Positions 8,522 through 16,003 of a stretch of 64,000 nucleotides of DNA are shown here, piece after piece (the stretch's first letter is position 1; each line of letters opens with the position of its first letter). The stretch covers positions 108,471 through 172,470 of the forward strand of contig CAIUWR010000049.1 of the NCBI GenBank assembly GCA_903902915.1, given 5' to 3'. The position numbers were made by a program, and so were the translations under genes. Origin of the DNA: an uncultured Hyphomicrobiales bacterium. Its GTDB lineage: Bacteria; Pseudomonadota; Alphaproteobacteria; Rhizobiales; Beijerinckiaceae. The notes below the pieces were generated by a model. That model did not search any database. It was given only the letters and a program-made list of their open reading frames with translations, and had not been told where the DNA came from.

Positions 8522-8602
8522 TCCACTTCTCCGTTGGGACCGCCCGCCGATTAAAGAACAGCGGCCGCCCTTCGTCAAAGCGGATGCACCGCTTGCCGAA
8601 GC

Positions 8603-11600
8603 TCAGATCTCGATCAGATCGAGATCCGCGCCCAGTTCCGCCCGCGCAATGTCCGCCACATGGCGATGATGGGTGAAGAGCACGCATTGCGCCTTGCCTC
8701 CCACATCCGCCAGGACCCGCAGCCCATGGGCGGTGCGGGCGTCGTCGAAACTGGTGAAAAGATCGTCGGCGATGAAGGGCGCAGGCTCGGCCCGACTGGC
8801 GTAATCCTCCACATAGGCGAGGCGCAGGGCGAGATAGAGCTGATCGCGGGTGCCCTCGCTGAGGCCCCAGATGGCGACCTCCTCGCCGCTGGCGCGCCGG
8901 CCATGCAGCGCCTGGGCGTCGTTCTCGCCGTAGGACTGGCCGACGCCCGCAAAAGCCCCGCCGGTGAGGGCGGCGAAGAGCGCGCTGGCGCGCAGCATCA
9001 GGGGATCTTGCCGGGTGGCGCGGTGGCGCTCCAGCGCATCGGCCAGCATGGCGCCCGCGAGCCGCAGCACGAGCCAGGCCCGGCCAGCCTCCTGCATTTC
9101 GGCCTCGGCGTTGACGCGCTGCTGGCTGGCGGCCTCCGAGCCCAGACCCTGCTCCCAGGCCTCGATCTCGCGCCTCGCCTCCTTCACCGCCGCATAGGCC
9201 TCGTTAGAGTCGCGGGCGAAACGCTCGTCGTCCTGTTGAAGCGCGGCGAGGTCGGCCTGCGCGCGGTCGGGGTCGAAGCCTTCCAGCTCGCCGCGCACCT
9301 GCGCCTCCCCATGGCCATCCGCCTGATCGGCGAATTGAGCGCGCAGCTCGCCAAGCGCCGCAGCCGCAGCGTCGCGCGCAGCGAGCCTCGCCTGCAACGC
9401 GGTCAGATCATCGCAGGGGGGCAACGAGGCCGCGACGTCGTCAAGCGCGCCGCGCGCTTCGGCCAGAACAGCTTGCGCCGCGCGCAGTGCGGCCTCGCAG
9501 GCGGCGATGCGCTTGGCGATCTCCTCGCGGCGGGCGGCTGCGGTGCGCGCCGCCGCCAGCCGCTCGTTGAGCCGCTCGACGCCAAGGGTGGGCGCGAGCG
9601 TGGCGAGATCGGGGGTGAGCGCGGCGAGCAGGGCGCGGGCGTCGTCGTCGAAGCGGGAGAGATCACGGCGCATGCCCTCCACGCGGCGCTTCAACTGATC
9701 GCGCTTTTCGAGGGCGGCGGGGGTGAGTTTCCACACGTCGAGCGCCGCGAGCGCCTGCGCGCTGTCGGCCTCGGGCGACAGGCCGATTCGTGGCAGGGCC
9801 GCCCGCCAGCGCCGCGCCCAATCGGCTTCCTTGACGCCATGGCTCGCCAGATCGGCGTCGAGCTTGGCGATGCGCAGGGCGATGTCTTCGCGTTGGCGCG
9901 CCTGCGCGCGGGACTCCTCCCAGGCGCTCGCCAGTTCCTGCAACCGCGCCTCCACCCGCTGGGCCTGATGCTCCGCATCAAGCCCGGGCATCTCCGGCAG
10001 GCCGCAGCCCTGCGCCAGAGCCGCCAGCGGCGCCATCAGCGCGGCGAGCCGCTCCTGCGCCTGCCGCGCCTCGTGGCGCGCTTCTTCCTGCCGGGCGTGG
10101 CGATCCAGCAAGCCGTCGAGGGCCGGGCGCCAGCCCGCCATGTCGCGCGGATCGAGCGGGGCGAGGCCCAGCGGGCTCCAGAGCGCGGCCCAATCCCCCG
10201 CCAACGCCTCGCTACCCGCCAGTTGCGCGGCGCGTTGGGTCTCCAGACGGGCCAGATTGGCCTCATCCACCGCCAATTCCTTCGTTTGCGCGGCGAAGCT
10301 CGCCACGCGCCCGGCGTCTCTCGCCGCGCCATCAGCCAGGCGATCCGCGCCCTCGCTGGCGCGTTCGAATCTCGTCACGCTGGCGGACAGGGCCGCGCCG
10401 CTGAGGGCGCCCGCCTCCTGAAACAGGGTGGCGCGCAGCAGCGCCCAGTCGTCGTCCCGCGCTGCGCGGGCGGCGGCGATCAGCTCAGGGGTCGGCACAT
10501 CGCCGCCCGCCGCCAAGGCCTCAAGGCTCAGCCGCAGACCCTTGAGGCGGGCCTCCGCCTCGGCGACGGCTCGGTCGCCATCGCGCCGGGCGGTCTGCGC
10601 CTCCTCGAAGCGCTTGCCGAAAGCGGCGATGGCCTCCGCCGTAGGCAAAGGCGTCGCCGCGAGGCGCGGCAGATCGGCGACCGGCGGATGGAGGCGCAGG
10701 GCGTCGCGGCGCAGCGCCTCCTCCTCGCGTCGCAGGACGCCAGTCTTTTGCTCGCGCTCGGCGATCGCCTTCAGCGCCCCCAGCGCCCGCCATTGCTCGC
10801 GCAGCGGTGCAGGATCGGCGAGATGGGCGCGGGTCTGGCTCAGGGCGTCGAGCCGGACGAGGCCGTCGCGCTCTTCGCTCAGGCTACGCTCGAAAGCAGC
10901 GCGGCGCTGGATCAGGTCACGCTCTTCCTCGGCGAGCTTGCGCAGCAAGGCGAGATCGCCGTCGCTGGGTTGCAGGCTTTCGAGGTTCTGGCCTGCGGGA
11001 AGGCCGAGAGCCCGGGCCTTGCCGTCGAGGTCGGCGCTGGCGGCGTCCTGTTCGGCGGCCACGCGCGGCAACTGATTGGCTGCGGTCGTCGCCGCGCCGA
11101 TGCGCTGCACCAGCGCCTCGATCTCCCCCGCCCGTTCGATCAGGGCTGCTTCGACGCGGAGGCCGGACAGCATCCCCTCCGCCGCGTCGCGCTCGCCCTG
11201 CGCCCGGCGCAACGTCTCTTGCGCCTTCGCCGCGCCCTCCAGCGCCTGTCCCAGCCGCTGCGGAAAGCCCGGCGGGGTTTGCGGCAGATCGGCCAGCGCC
11301 GCCAGCGCCGCTTCCTGCGTCTCGAGTCTGCGCAGCAGCGGCGCGAGGCGCTTCAGCCGTTCGATGCGCGCGCGCGTCTCGCCGCGTTTCAGACCGGCGT
11401 CCTTCAGCTCCGCCAACCGCGCCTCGCCCTGGGCGATGGTTTCGTTGAGCTTCTTCCAGCCGCTGGCGCGCAATTCATGCTCGCCCACCGCCTTCTTCGC
11501 GGCCTCAAAGCGGTCGCGCGCTTGGTAGAAGGCGCGCGATTGCGATTTGTTCGGGGTGAAGATCACCTCCGCCTGCGCCTCGATCTCCTTGCGCACCCGG

Positions 11601-12073
11601 GTCAGGCCACGGATGCCCGAGGCGGCGGCCATGAGGCTCGATCCCACCTCGCCGCGCGCTTGCGCCAATTCTTCGGCGCCCTTGCGCAAGGTCTCGGCGT
11701 TGAGCCCGAAAGCGCTGGTGAAAATCTCGCGGGTGAGCTGGCCCAGATATGGCGCGAGCGCCCCATCGTCGAGAGGCTTTTCGCTGGGGTCCAGCAGGGT
11801 GTTCTTCGCGCCCTTGCGGCGCAGGAAGGCGAGGCTGGCGCCCGCGCGCGAGGCCACCGCGCCGCCAAGCCGCAGCTCGGTGGTCTTGAAGCGGAAATCA
11901 TAGGGCGTGCGGGCGGGGAAGCCGAACAGCAGATCGCCGACCGCCGCCAGCGTGGTGGATTTGCCCGCTTCATTGGCGCCCAGGATCACATGCAGTTTGG
12001 CGTCCGGCCGCAACGAAAGGCTGCGGTCGGCGATGGCGCCATATTTCAGGAGGTCGAGGCGGGTGAGGCGCAT
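8603..12073 (-). CDS. YhaN-like SMC/Rad50-type ATPase
   Basis: A 1156-residue AAA-family ATPase of the YhaN (SbcC/Rad50-like) group. The Walker A sequence is GANEAGKST at residues 32-40. Residues from about 180 to 1040 are long Ala/Glu/Arg-rich heptad stretches expected to form antiparallel coiled coil. The C-terminus supplies WGLSEGTRDQLYLALRL (signature-like) and FIADDLFTSFDDAR (Walker B). It starts inside the stop codon of the upstream nuclease gene (ATGA overlap at 12073), so both subunits are translationally coupled. By analogy to SbcCD it should be a DNA-end processing complex; a zinc-hook CxxC is not evident in the coiled coil. Confidence 0.88.
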   Translation of the reverse strand: MRLTRLDLLKYGAIADRSLSLRPDAKLHVILGANEAGKSTTLAAVGDLLFGFPARTPYDFRFKTTELRLGGAVASRAGASLAFLRRKGAKNTLLDPSEKPLDDGALAPYLGQLTREIFTSAFGLNAETLRKGAEELAQARGEVGSSLMAAASGIRGLTRVRKEIEAQAEVIFTPNKSQSRAFYQARDRFEAAKKAVGEHELRASGWKKLNETIAQGEARLAELKDAGLKRGETRARIERLKRLAPLLRRLETQEAALAALADLPQTPPGFPQRLGQALEGAAKAQETLRRAQGERDAAEGMLSGLRVEAALIERAGEIEALVQRIGAATTAANQLPRVAAEQDAASADLDGKARALGLPAGQNLESLQPSDGDLALLRKLAEEERDLIQRRAAFERSLSEERDGLVRLDALSQTRAHLADPAPLREQWRALGALKAIAEREQKTGVLRREEEALRRDALRLHPPVADLPRLAATPLPTAEAIAAFGKRFEEAQTARRDGDRAVAEAEARLKGLRLSLEALAAGGDVPTPELIAAARAARDDDWALLRATLFQEAGALSGAALSASVTRFERASEGADRLADGAARDAGRVASFAAQTKELAVDEANLARLETQRAAQLAGSEALAGDWAALWSPLGLAPLDPRDMAGWRPALDGLLDRHARQEEARHEARQAQERLAALMAPLAALAQGCGLPEMPGLDAEHQAQRVEARLQELASAWEESRAQARQREDIALRIAKLDADLASHGVKEADWARRWRAALPRIGLSPEADSAQALAALDVWKLTPAALEKRDQLKRRVEGMRRDLSRFDDDARALLAALTPDLATLAPTLGVERLNERLAAARTAAARREEIAKRIAACEAALRAAQAVLAEARGALDDVAASLPPCDDLTALQARLAARDAAAAALGELRAQFADQADGHGEAQVRGELEGFDPDRAQADLAALQQDDERFARDSNEAYAAVKEARREIEAWEQGLGSEAASQQRVNAEAEMQEAGRAWLVLRLAGAMLADALERHRATRQDPLMLRASALFAALTGGAFAGVGQSYGENDAQALHGRRASGEEVAIWGLSEGTRDQLYLALRLAYVEDYASRAEPAPFIADDLFTSFDDARTAHGLRVLADVGGKAQCVLFTHHRHVADIARAELGADLDLIEI

Positions 12074-13302
12074 CAGCGGGCCTCCCCGTGGGCGGCGCGT
12101 TCCAGCAACAGCGCGCGGGCCTGCGCCATCAGCGCGGGCGCCTCGTCCATCTCCAGCGCCAGCGACGCGCCGCTCGATTTCGAACGCAGCATCTCCATGT
12201 CCTCGCCAAGGCGCAGCGTCAGCGCCTCAAGATCGACGCCGGCCAACAGTGCGTCGAGATCGACGCCCGCCAGATCCTCGCCGCCCGTTTGCGCCAGATC
12301 GCGCGTGTCGATGCGCAGCTTCTCGATCCAGACGTCTTCGGCGTTTTGCTGGGCGGCGGCCAGCGCATCCACCGCAAAGCCGGCGTGATCGGCGACAAGG
12401 CTGCGATGCAGGGCGGTGGCGCCGGTGAGGCGCAGACGCGCGGCGACCAGACGCCCCTCCGCCTCGCCCGCCACGGGCTGGAACGCCCGCGCCACGGCGC
12501 GCAGCAAGGCCTCGCGGGTCTCGTGCGGGCTCGCGTCCACCACCACCTCGGCCCAGCGGGCGTGATCGGTGATCACGCGGCGCAGCTCACGCACGCGGCC
12601 ATCCTGCACATCGACGAAGACCGCGCCCTTGGGGCCGCATTCCCTGATGCTGCGCCCTTGCAGATTGCCGGGATAGACGATGTGCGGATGCTCGTTCAGC
12701 ACTTCGAATTGATGCACATGGCCCAGAGCCCAATAGTCGTAGCCACGCGCCACGAGGTCTTGCGAGGAGCAGGGCGCATAGGAGGCATGGCCCGGCTTGC
12801 CGTCGCAGGACGTGTGCAACATGCCGATGTTGAAGAAGCCTGCGACGGGCGCGGGATAGGTCGGGGCCCAGTTCTCGGTCTCCTCGCGTTCCAGAAAGCT
12901 GCGGCCATGGATGGCGACGCGCAGCGGCTCGATCTTGTGCGTCCTGGCGCGCTTCACAGGGAAGGTCGTCACATTGTCGGGCAAGGGAATCGCGCTGGTG
13001 ACGACATTTTTCGCGTCATGGTTGCCGTGGATGATGAAGACCGGGATCGCCTCGCGATGCAGTCGCGACAATTCGCGGGCGAAGAAGAGGCCGATCGCCG
13101 TGTCCTTCCACTCGCCGTCATAGACGTCGCCTGCGATCAGCACGAAGGCGACGCGCTGGGCGATGGCGGCGGTGATCAGATCGGAAAAGGCGGCGCGGCC
13201 AGCCTGCGCGAAGCGCCGGGCGATGGCCTCGTCCTTCAGGGAGAGGCCCAGCAGAGGGCTGCCCAGATGCAGATCGGCGCAATGCAGAAAGGTGAAATCC
13301 AT
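12073..13302 (-). CDS. YhaO/SbcD-like DNA repair exonuclease
   Basis: A 409-residue metallophosphoesterase nuclease of the YhaO/SbcD/Mre11 type. Phosphodiesterase motifs run in order: DFTFLHCADLHLGSPL, VLIAGDVYDGEW, IHGNHDAKN, and GHVHQFEVL, which supply the two-metal site. The C-terminal half is the capping and ATPase-contact region. ATG 13302 is chosen because the upstream 23 residues are not family-like. Its TGA overlaps the ATG of the YhaN-like ATPase, giving the nuclease-ATPase order of sbcDC operons. It is transcribed divergently from dapB across 162 bases. Role in DNA end processing is inferred from the family. Confidence 0.9.
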   Translation of the reverse strand: MDFTFLHCADLHLGSPLLGLSLKDEAIARRFAQAGRAAFSDLITAAIAQRVAFVLIAGDVYDGEWKDTAIGLFFARELSRLHREAIPVFIIHGNHDAKNVVTSAIPLPDNVTTFPVKRARTHKIEPLRVAIHGRSFLEREETENWAPTYPAPVAGFFNIGMLHTSCDGKPGHASYAPCSSQDLVARGYDYWALGHVHQFEVLNEHPHIVYPGNLQGRSIRECGPKGAVFVDVQDGRVRELRRVITDHARWAEVVVDASPHETREALLRAVARAFQPVAGEAEGRLVAARLRLTGATALHRSLVADHAGFAVDALAAAQQNAEDVWIEKLRIDTRDLAQTGGEDLAGVDLDALLAGVDLEALTLRLGEDMEMLRSKSSGASLALEMDEAPALMAQARALLLERAAHGEAR

Positions 13303-13464
13303 GGCCTCGCCCAAGTGAACAAGACGGGAACTTCTTCCGGATCGCGCCCCCGCGCAAGGGGCAATCGTCATGGTTCCCGTTTCCCGACGCGCAGGCGCAT
13401 TGCCCTGTCGGTTTTGTGTCTGTAGTCAAACAATACAAAACCGACGAACTCTCCACAGGAGCGG

Positions 13465-14280
13465 ATGATGAGCGAGATGCGGATCGTGATCGCGGGCGCC
13501 GCCGGGCGCATGGGGCGCATGCTCATTCAGGCGGTGGATCAGACCGAAGGCATGAGGCTGGCGGGCGCGCTGGAGCGGCCCGGCTCCCCGGCGCTGGGTC
13601 AGGACGCCAGCTTGCAGGCGGGCTGCGGCGCCAGCGACGTGCGGATCACCGACAACGCGCTGGAGGCCCTGCTCCATGCCGACGCGGTGATTGATTTCAC
13701 CACCCCCGCCTCCACAGTGGCGCTGGCGGCGCTGGCGGCGCAGGCCCGCGTCGTCCATGTGGTCGGCACCACGGGCTTGTCGGCTGACGACATCGCGAAG
13801 ATCGACGCCGCCGCCCGCCATGCGGTGGTGGTGCGTTCGGGCAATATGAGCCTTGGGGTCAATCTGCTGGCGGGCCTCGTGAAGCGCGCCGCCGCGACGC
13901 TGGGCGTCGATTACGACATCGAGATCGTGGAGATGCATCATCGCCTGAAGGTCGACGCGCCTTCGGGGACTGCGCTGCTGCTGGGCGAGGCTGCGGCTGC
14001 GGGCCGCAACATCGACCTTGCCGCCCATGCCCAGCGCGTGCGCGACGGCTATACGGGCGCCCGCACCCCCGGCGACATCGGCTTCGCGACGCTGCGCGGC
14101 GGCACGGTCATCGGCGAGCATAGCGTGATTTTCGCAGGCCCCGGCGAGCGGTTGGAGCTGGCCCACAAGGCGGAGGATCGCGGCCTCTTCGCGCGCGGCG
14201 CGGTGCAGGCGGCCCTGTGGGGCCATGGCCGCAAGCCCGGCCATTATTCCATGGCCGACGTGCTAGGCCTGAACGATTGA
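13465..14280 (+). CDS. dapB: 4-hydroxy-tetrahydrodipicolinate reductase
   Basis: A 271-residue DapB, reducing 4-hydroxy-tetrahydrodipicolinate with NAD(P)H in the lysine/diaminopimelate pathway. The nucleotide-binding loop is [11 protein letters not shown] (residues 8-18); DFTTPAST and GTTGLSADD follow; the catalytic region [20 protein letters not shown] carries the paired histidines and Lys, and the domain ends [17 protein letters not shown] lies just before tandem ATGs at 13465 and 13468; spacing favours the second, which would remove one residue. The alkB gene begins within the stop codon, so the two are translationally coupled. Confidence 0.97.
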   Translation: MMSEMRIVIAGAAGRMGRMLIQAVDQTEGMRLAGALERPGSPALGQDASLQAGCGASDVRITDNALEALLHADAVIDFTTPASTVALAALAAQARVVHVVGTTGLSADDIAKIDAAARHAVVVRSGNMSLGVNLLAGLVKRAAATLGVDYDIEIVEMHHRLKVDAPSGTALLLGEAAAAGRNIDLAAHAQRVRDGYTGARTPGDIGFATLRGGTVIGEHSVIFAGPGERLELAHKAEDRGLFARGAVQAALWGHGRKPGHYSMADVLGLND

Positions 14281-14891
14281 TGATCGAACTCGCGCCCGGC
14301 CTCCTCTACCAGCCCGGCTTCTATGATCGCGCGCAGCAGGAGGCGCTGGTGGCGGAGCTGCGCGCCGCCGTGCGTCAGGCGCCCCTGTTCACGCCGCGCA
14401 TGCCGCGCACGGGCAAGGAATTTTCCGTGCGCATGACCAATTGCGGCGAGCTGGGCTGGGTGTCGGACGCGGCGCGCGGCTACCGCTACCAGCCCCGCCA
14501 TCCAGTGACGGACGCGCCCTGGCCCGCGATCCCGGCGCTGGCTTTGCGCGCCTGGGAGGCGGGAGGATTTCGCGCCCCGCCGCAGGCCTGTCTGGTGAAT
14601 TTCTACGACGCCAAGGCCCGCATGGGGCTGCATCAGGACCGGGACGAACAGGCGCTCGACGCGCCGGTCGCCTCGATCTCGCTGGGCGATTCCTGTCTGT
14701 TCCGCTTTGGCGGATCGACGCGCGGCGGGCCGACGAAATCCATCCGCCTCGAATCGGGCGATCTGGTCCTCATCGGCGGCGCCTCGCGCCTGTGCTTCCA
14801 CGGGGTGGACAAGCTCTACCCCGGCACCTCAACCCTTTTGGCCGAGGCCGGGCGCATCAACCTCACCCTGCGGCGGGTGGAGCCGGCATGA
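14280..14891 (+). CDS. alkB: AlkB-type DNA dealkylase (2-oxoglutarate/Fe(II))
   Basis: A 203-residue AlkB dioxygenase that oxidatively removes methyl groups from 1-methyladenine and 3-methylcytosine. Iron ligands are H118 and D120 in GLHQDRDE and H174 in LCFHGVDKL; R192 and R198 in GRINLTLRR fit the 2-oxoglutarate-binding RxNxTxR motif. Nucleotide-recognition region NFYDAKARMG is present. The ATG overlaps the dapB TGA by one base. The 3' end overlaps the convergent VOC gene by 29 bases. Linkage to dapB looks like simple packing; no Ada regulator is nearby. Confidence 0.94.
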   Translation: MIELAPGLLYQPGFYDRAQQEALVAELRAAVRQAPLFTPRMPRTGKEFSVRMTNCGELGWVSDAARGYRYQPRHPVTDAPWPAIPALALRAWEAGGFRAPPQACLVNFYDAKARMGLHQDRDEQALDAPVASISLGDSCLFRFGGSTRGGPTKSIRLESGDLVLIGGASRLCFHGVDKLYPGTSTLLAEAGRINLTLRRVEPA

Positions 14892-15255
14892 CGGGGGTCA
14901 ACCAGCCGACCATGGCGCCGGTGGCGTCCTGCACGATGGCGATGCGGCCGACGCCGGGAATGTCGAAAGCGGGCCGCGCCAACGCCCCGCCCTGGACGGG
15001 CAGCGCCGCCGCGCAGGCGTCCACATCGTCCACCTCGATATAGGCGAACCAGGCGGTGGAGACGCCGGGCGGGAGGTCGGCGTGGGAGATCATCCCCGCC
15101 ACGGGCCGTCCGTCCATTTTAGCGATCCAGTAGGTCGAGCCGCCGAGGCTGGGCATGGCGTCATAGGTCCAGCCGAGCGACGCCGCGTAGAAGGCCTTGG
15201 CCTTCTCCACATCGGGCGTCATCAGTTCGTTCCAGATAAAAGCTCCGTGCGCCAT
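14863..15255 (-). CDS. VOC family (glyoxalase-like) protein
   Basis: A 130-residue single-chain VOC protein: MAHGAFIWNELMTPDVEKAKAFYAASLGW opens the first beta-alpha-beta module, and STAWFAYIEVDDVDACAA opens the second, with a GRIAIVQDATGAMVGW end typical of the glyoxalase/bleomycin-resistance group. Function within the group is variable and cannot be assigned. It overlaps the 3' end of alkB tail to tail. It begins 39 bases after the grpE stop on the same strand, so it could be read through from grpE. Confidence 0.87.
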   Translation of the reverse strand: MAHGAFIWNELMTPDVEKAKAFYAASLGWTYDAMPSLGGSTYWIAKMDGRPVAGMISHADLPPGVSTAWFAYIEVDDVDACAAALPVQGGALARPAFDIPGVGRIAIVQDATGAMVGWLTPVMPAPPAAG

Positions 15256-15294
15256 GATGTCTTCCCTCCCAAACCGGAGACAGACGGCCTCCGC

Positions 15295-15915
15295 TTACTT
15301 CTCCGGCGCGACCGCCTTGGGTCCGCCGCGCGAAACGCCCACCTTGGCCGGGCGCAGGCAGCGGTCGCCGATGGAATAGCCCGTCTCGACCACCTGAACC
15401 ACGGTGCCGTTGGGCACGCTGGGGTCGGGCGCCTCGAACAAGGCCTCGTGCATGTTGGGGTCGAAGCGCTGGCCCTGCGGCTCGATCTTCTTCACGCCCT
15501 GACGGCTGAGGCTCGACAGGAAGGCGCGCTCGGTCAGCTCGACGCCCTCGATGAAGCCCAGCACGGCCGGGTCGGCGGCGGCGCGCGCTTCAGGGGTCAG
15601 CGTTTCAAGGCCGCGCCGCAGATTGTCGGCCAGCGTCAGCATTTCGCGTGCGAAAGAGGTCACGCCATAGATCTTGGCGTCCGCCACCTCGCGCTCGGTG
15701 CGCCGACGCAGATTCTCCATCTCCGCCAGGGTGCGCAGCACGCGCTCCTTCAGGCTGGCGTTCTCCGCATAGAGATTTTCCAACTCGGTGAAGGGCTCGG
15801 GCTCATTGACCGAAGACTGCGGGGCCTCGCCCGCAAAGGAGGTCTCGTGCGCCCCCTGCGCGCCTTCGGGCGCGTGGTCGGCGGGGGTCGTGGCGGGATC
15901 CTTTGGATATTGCAT
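15295..15915 (-). CDS. grpE: GrpE, DnaK nucleotide-exchange factor
   Basis: A 206-residue GrpE that releases ADP from DnaK. A disordered acidic N-terminus (about 40 residues) leads into the long coiled-coil helix (ELENLYAENASLKERVLRTLAEMENLRRR, residues about 44-75), then FAREMLTLADNLRRGLE and the C-terminal beta domain with FDPNMHEALFE, GTVVQVVETGYSIGDRCLRPAKVGV. In the Rhizobiales genomes I recall, hrcA lies directly upstream; here hrcA is about 10 kb away and the nearest upstream gene is glnD. No CIRCE inverted repeat is visible in the 88 bases between glnD and grpE. Confidence 0.96.
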   Translation of the reverse strand: MQYPKDPATTPADHAPEGAQGAHETSFAGEAPQSSVNEPEPFTELENLYAENASLKERVLRTLAEMENLRRRTEREVADAKIYGVTSFAREMLTLADNLRRGLETLTPEARAAADPAVLGFIEGVELTERAFLSSLSRQGVKKIEPQGQRFDPNMHEALFEAPDPSVPNGTVVQVVETGYSIGDRCLRPAKVGVSRGGPKAVAPEK

Positions 15916-16003
15916 GGTGTCATCTGTCCAATTGGCTCGGGCGTCATATCAGGGCTGCCCAAGCAAAAATCAAGTTTGGCTCGCGGGATCTCCCGCCAAA
16001 GCT

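Noticed and set aside
8660-12388. Open frame of 1242 codons antisense to the YhaN-like gene
   Set aside because: A by-product of high GC and codon bias: the protein is repetitive Gln/Arg/Leu-rich with no domain, while the opposite strand encodes clear Walker A and B motifs.
15916-16003. CIRCE element expected before grpE (and in 26882-27042 before hrcA)
   Set aside because: No TTAGCACTC-N9-GAGTGCTAA or close variant is present in either region.
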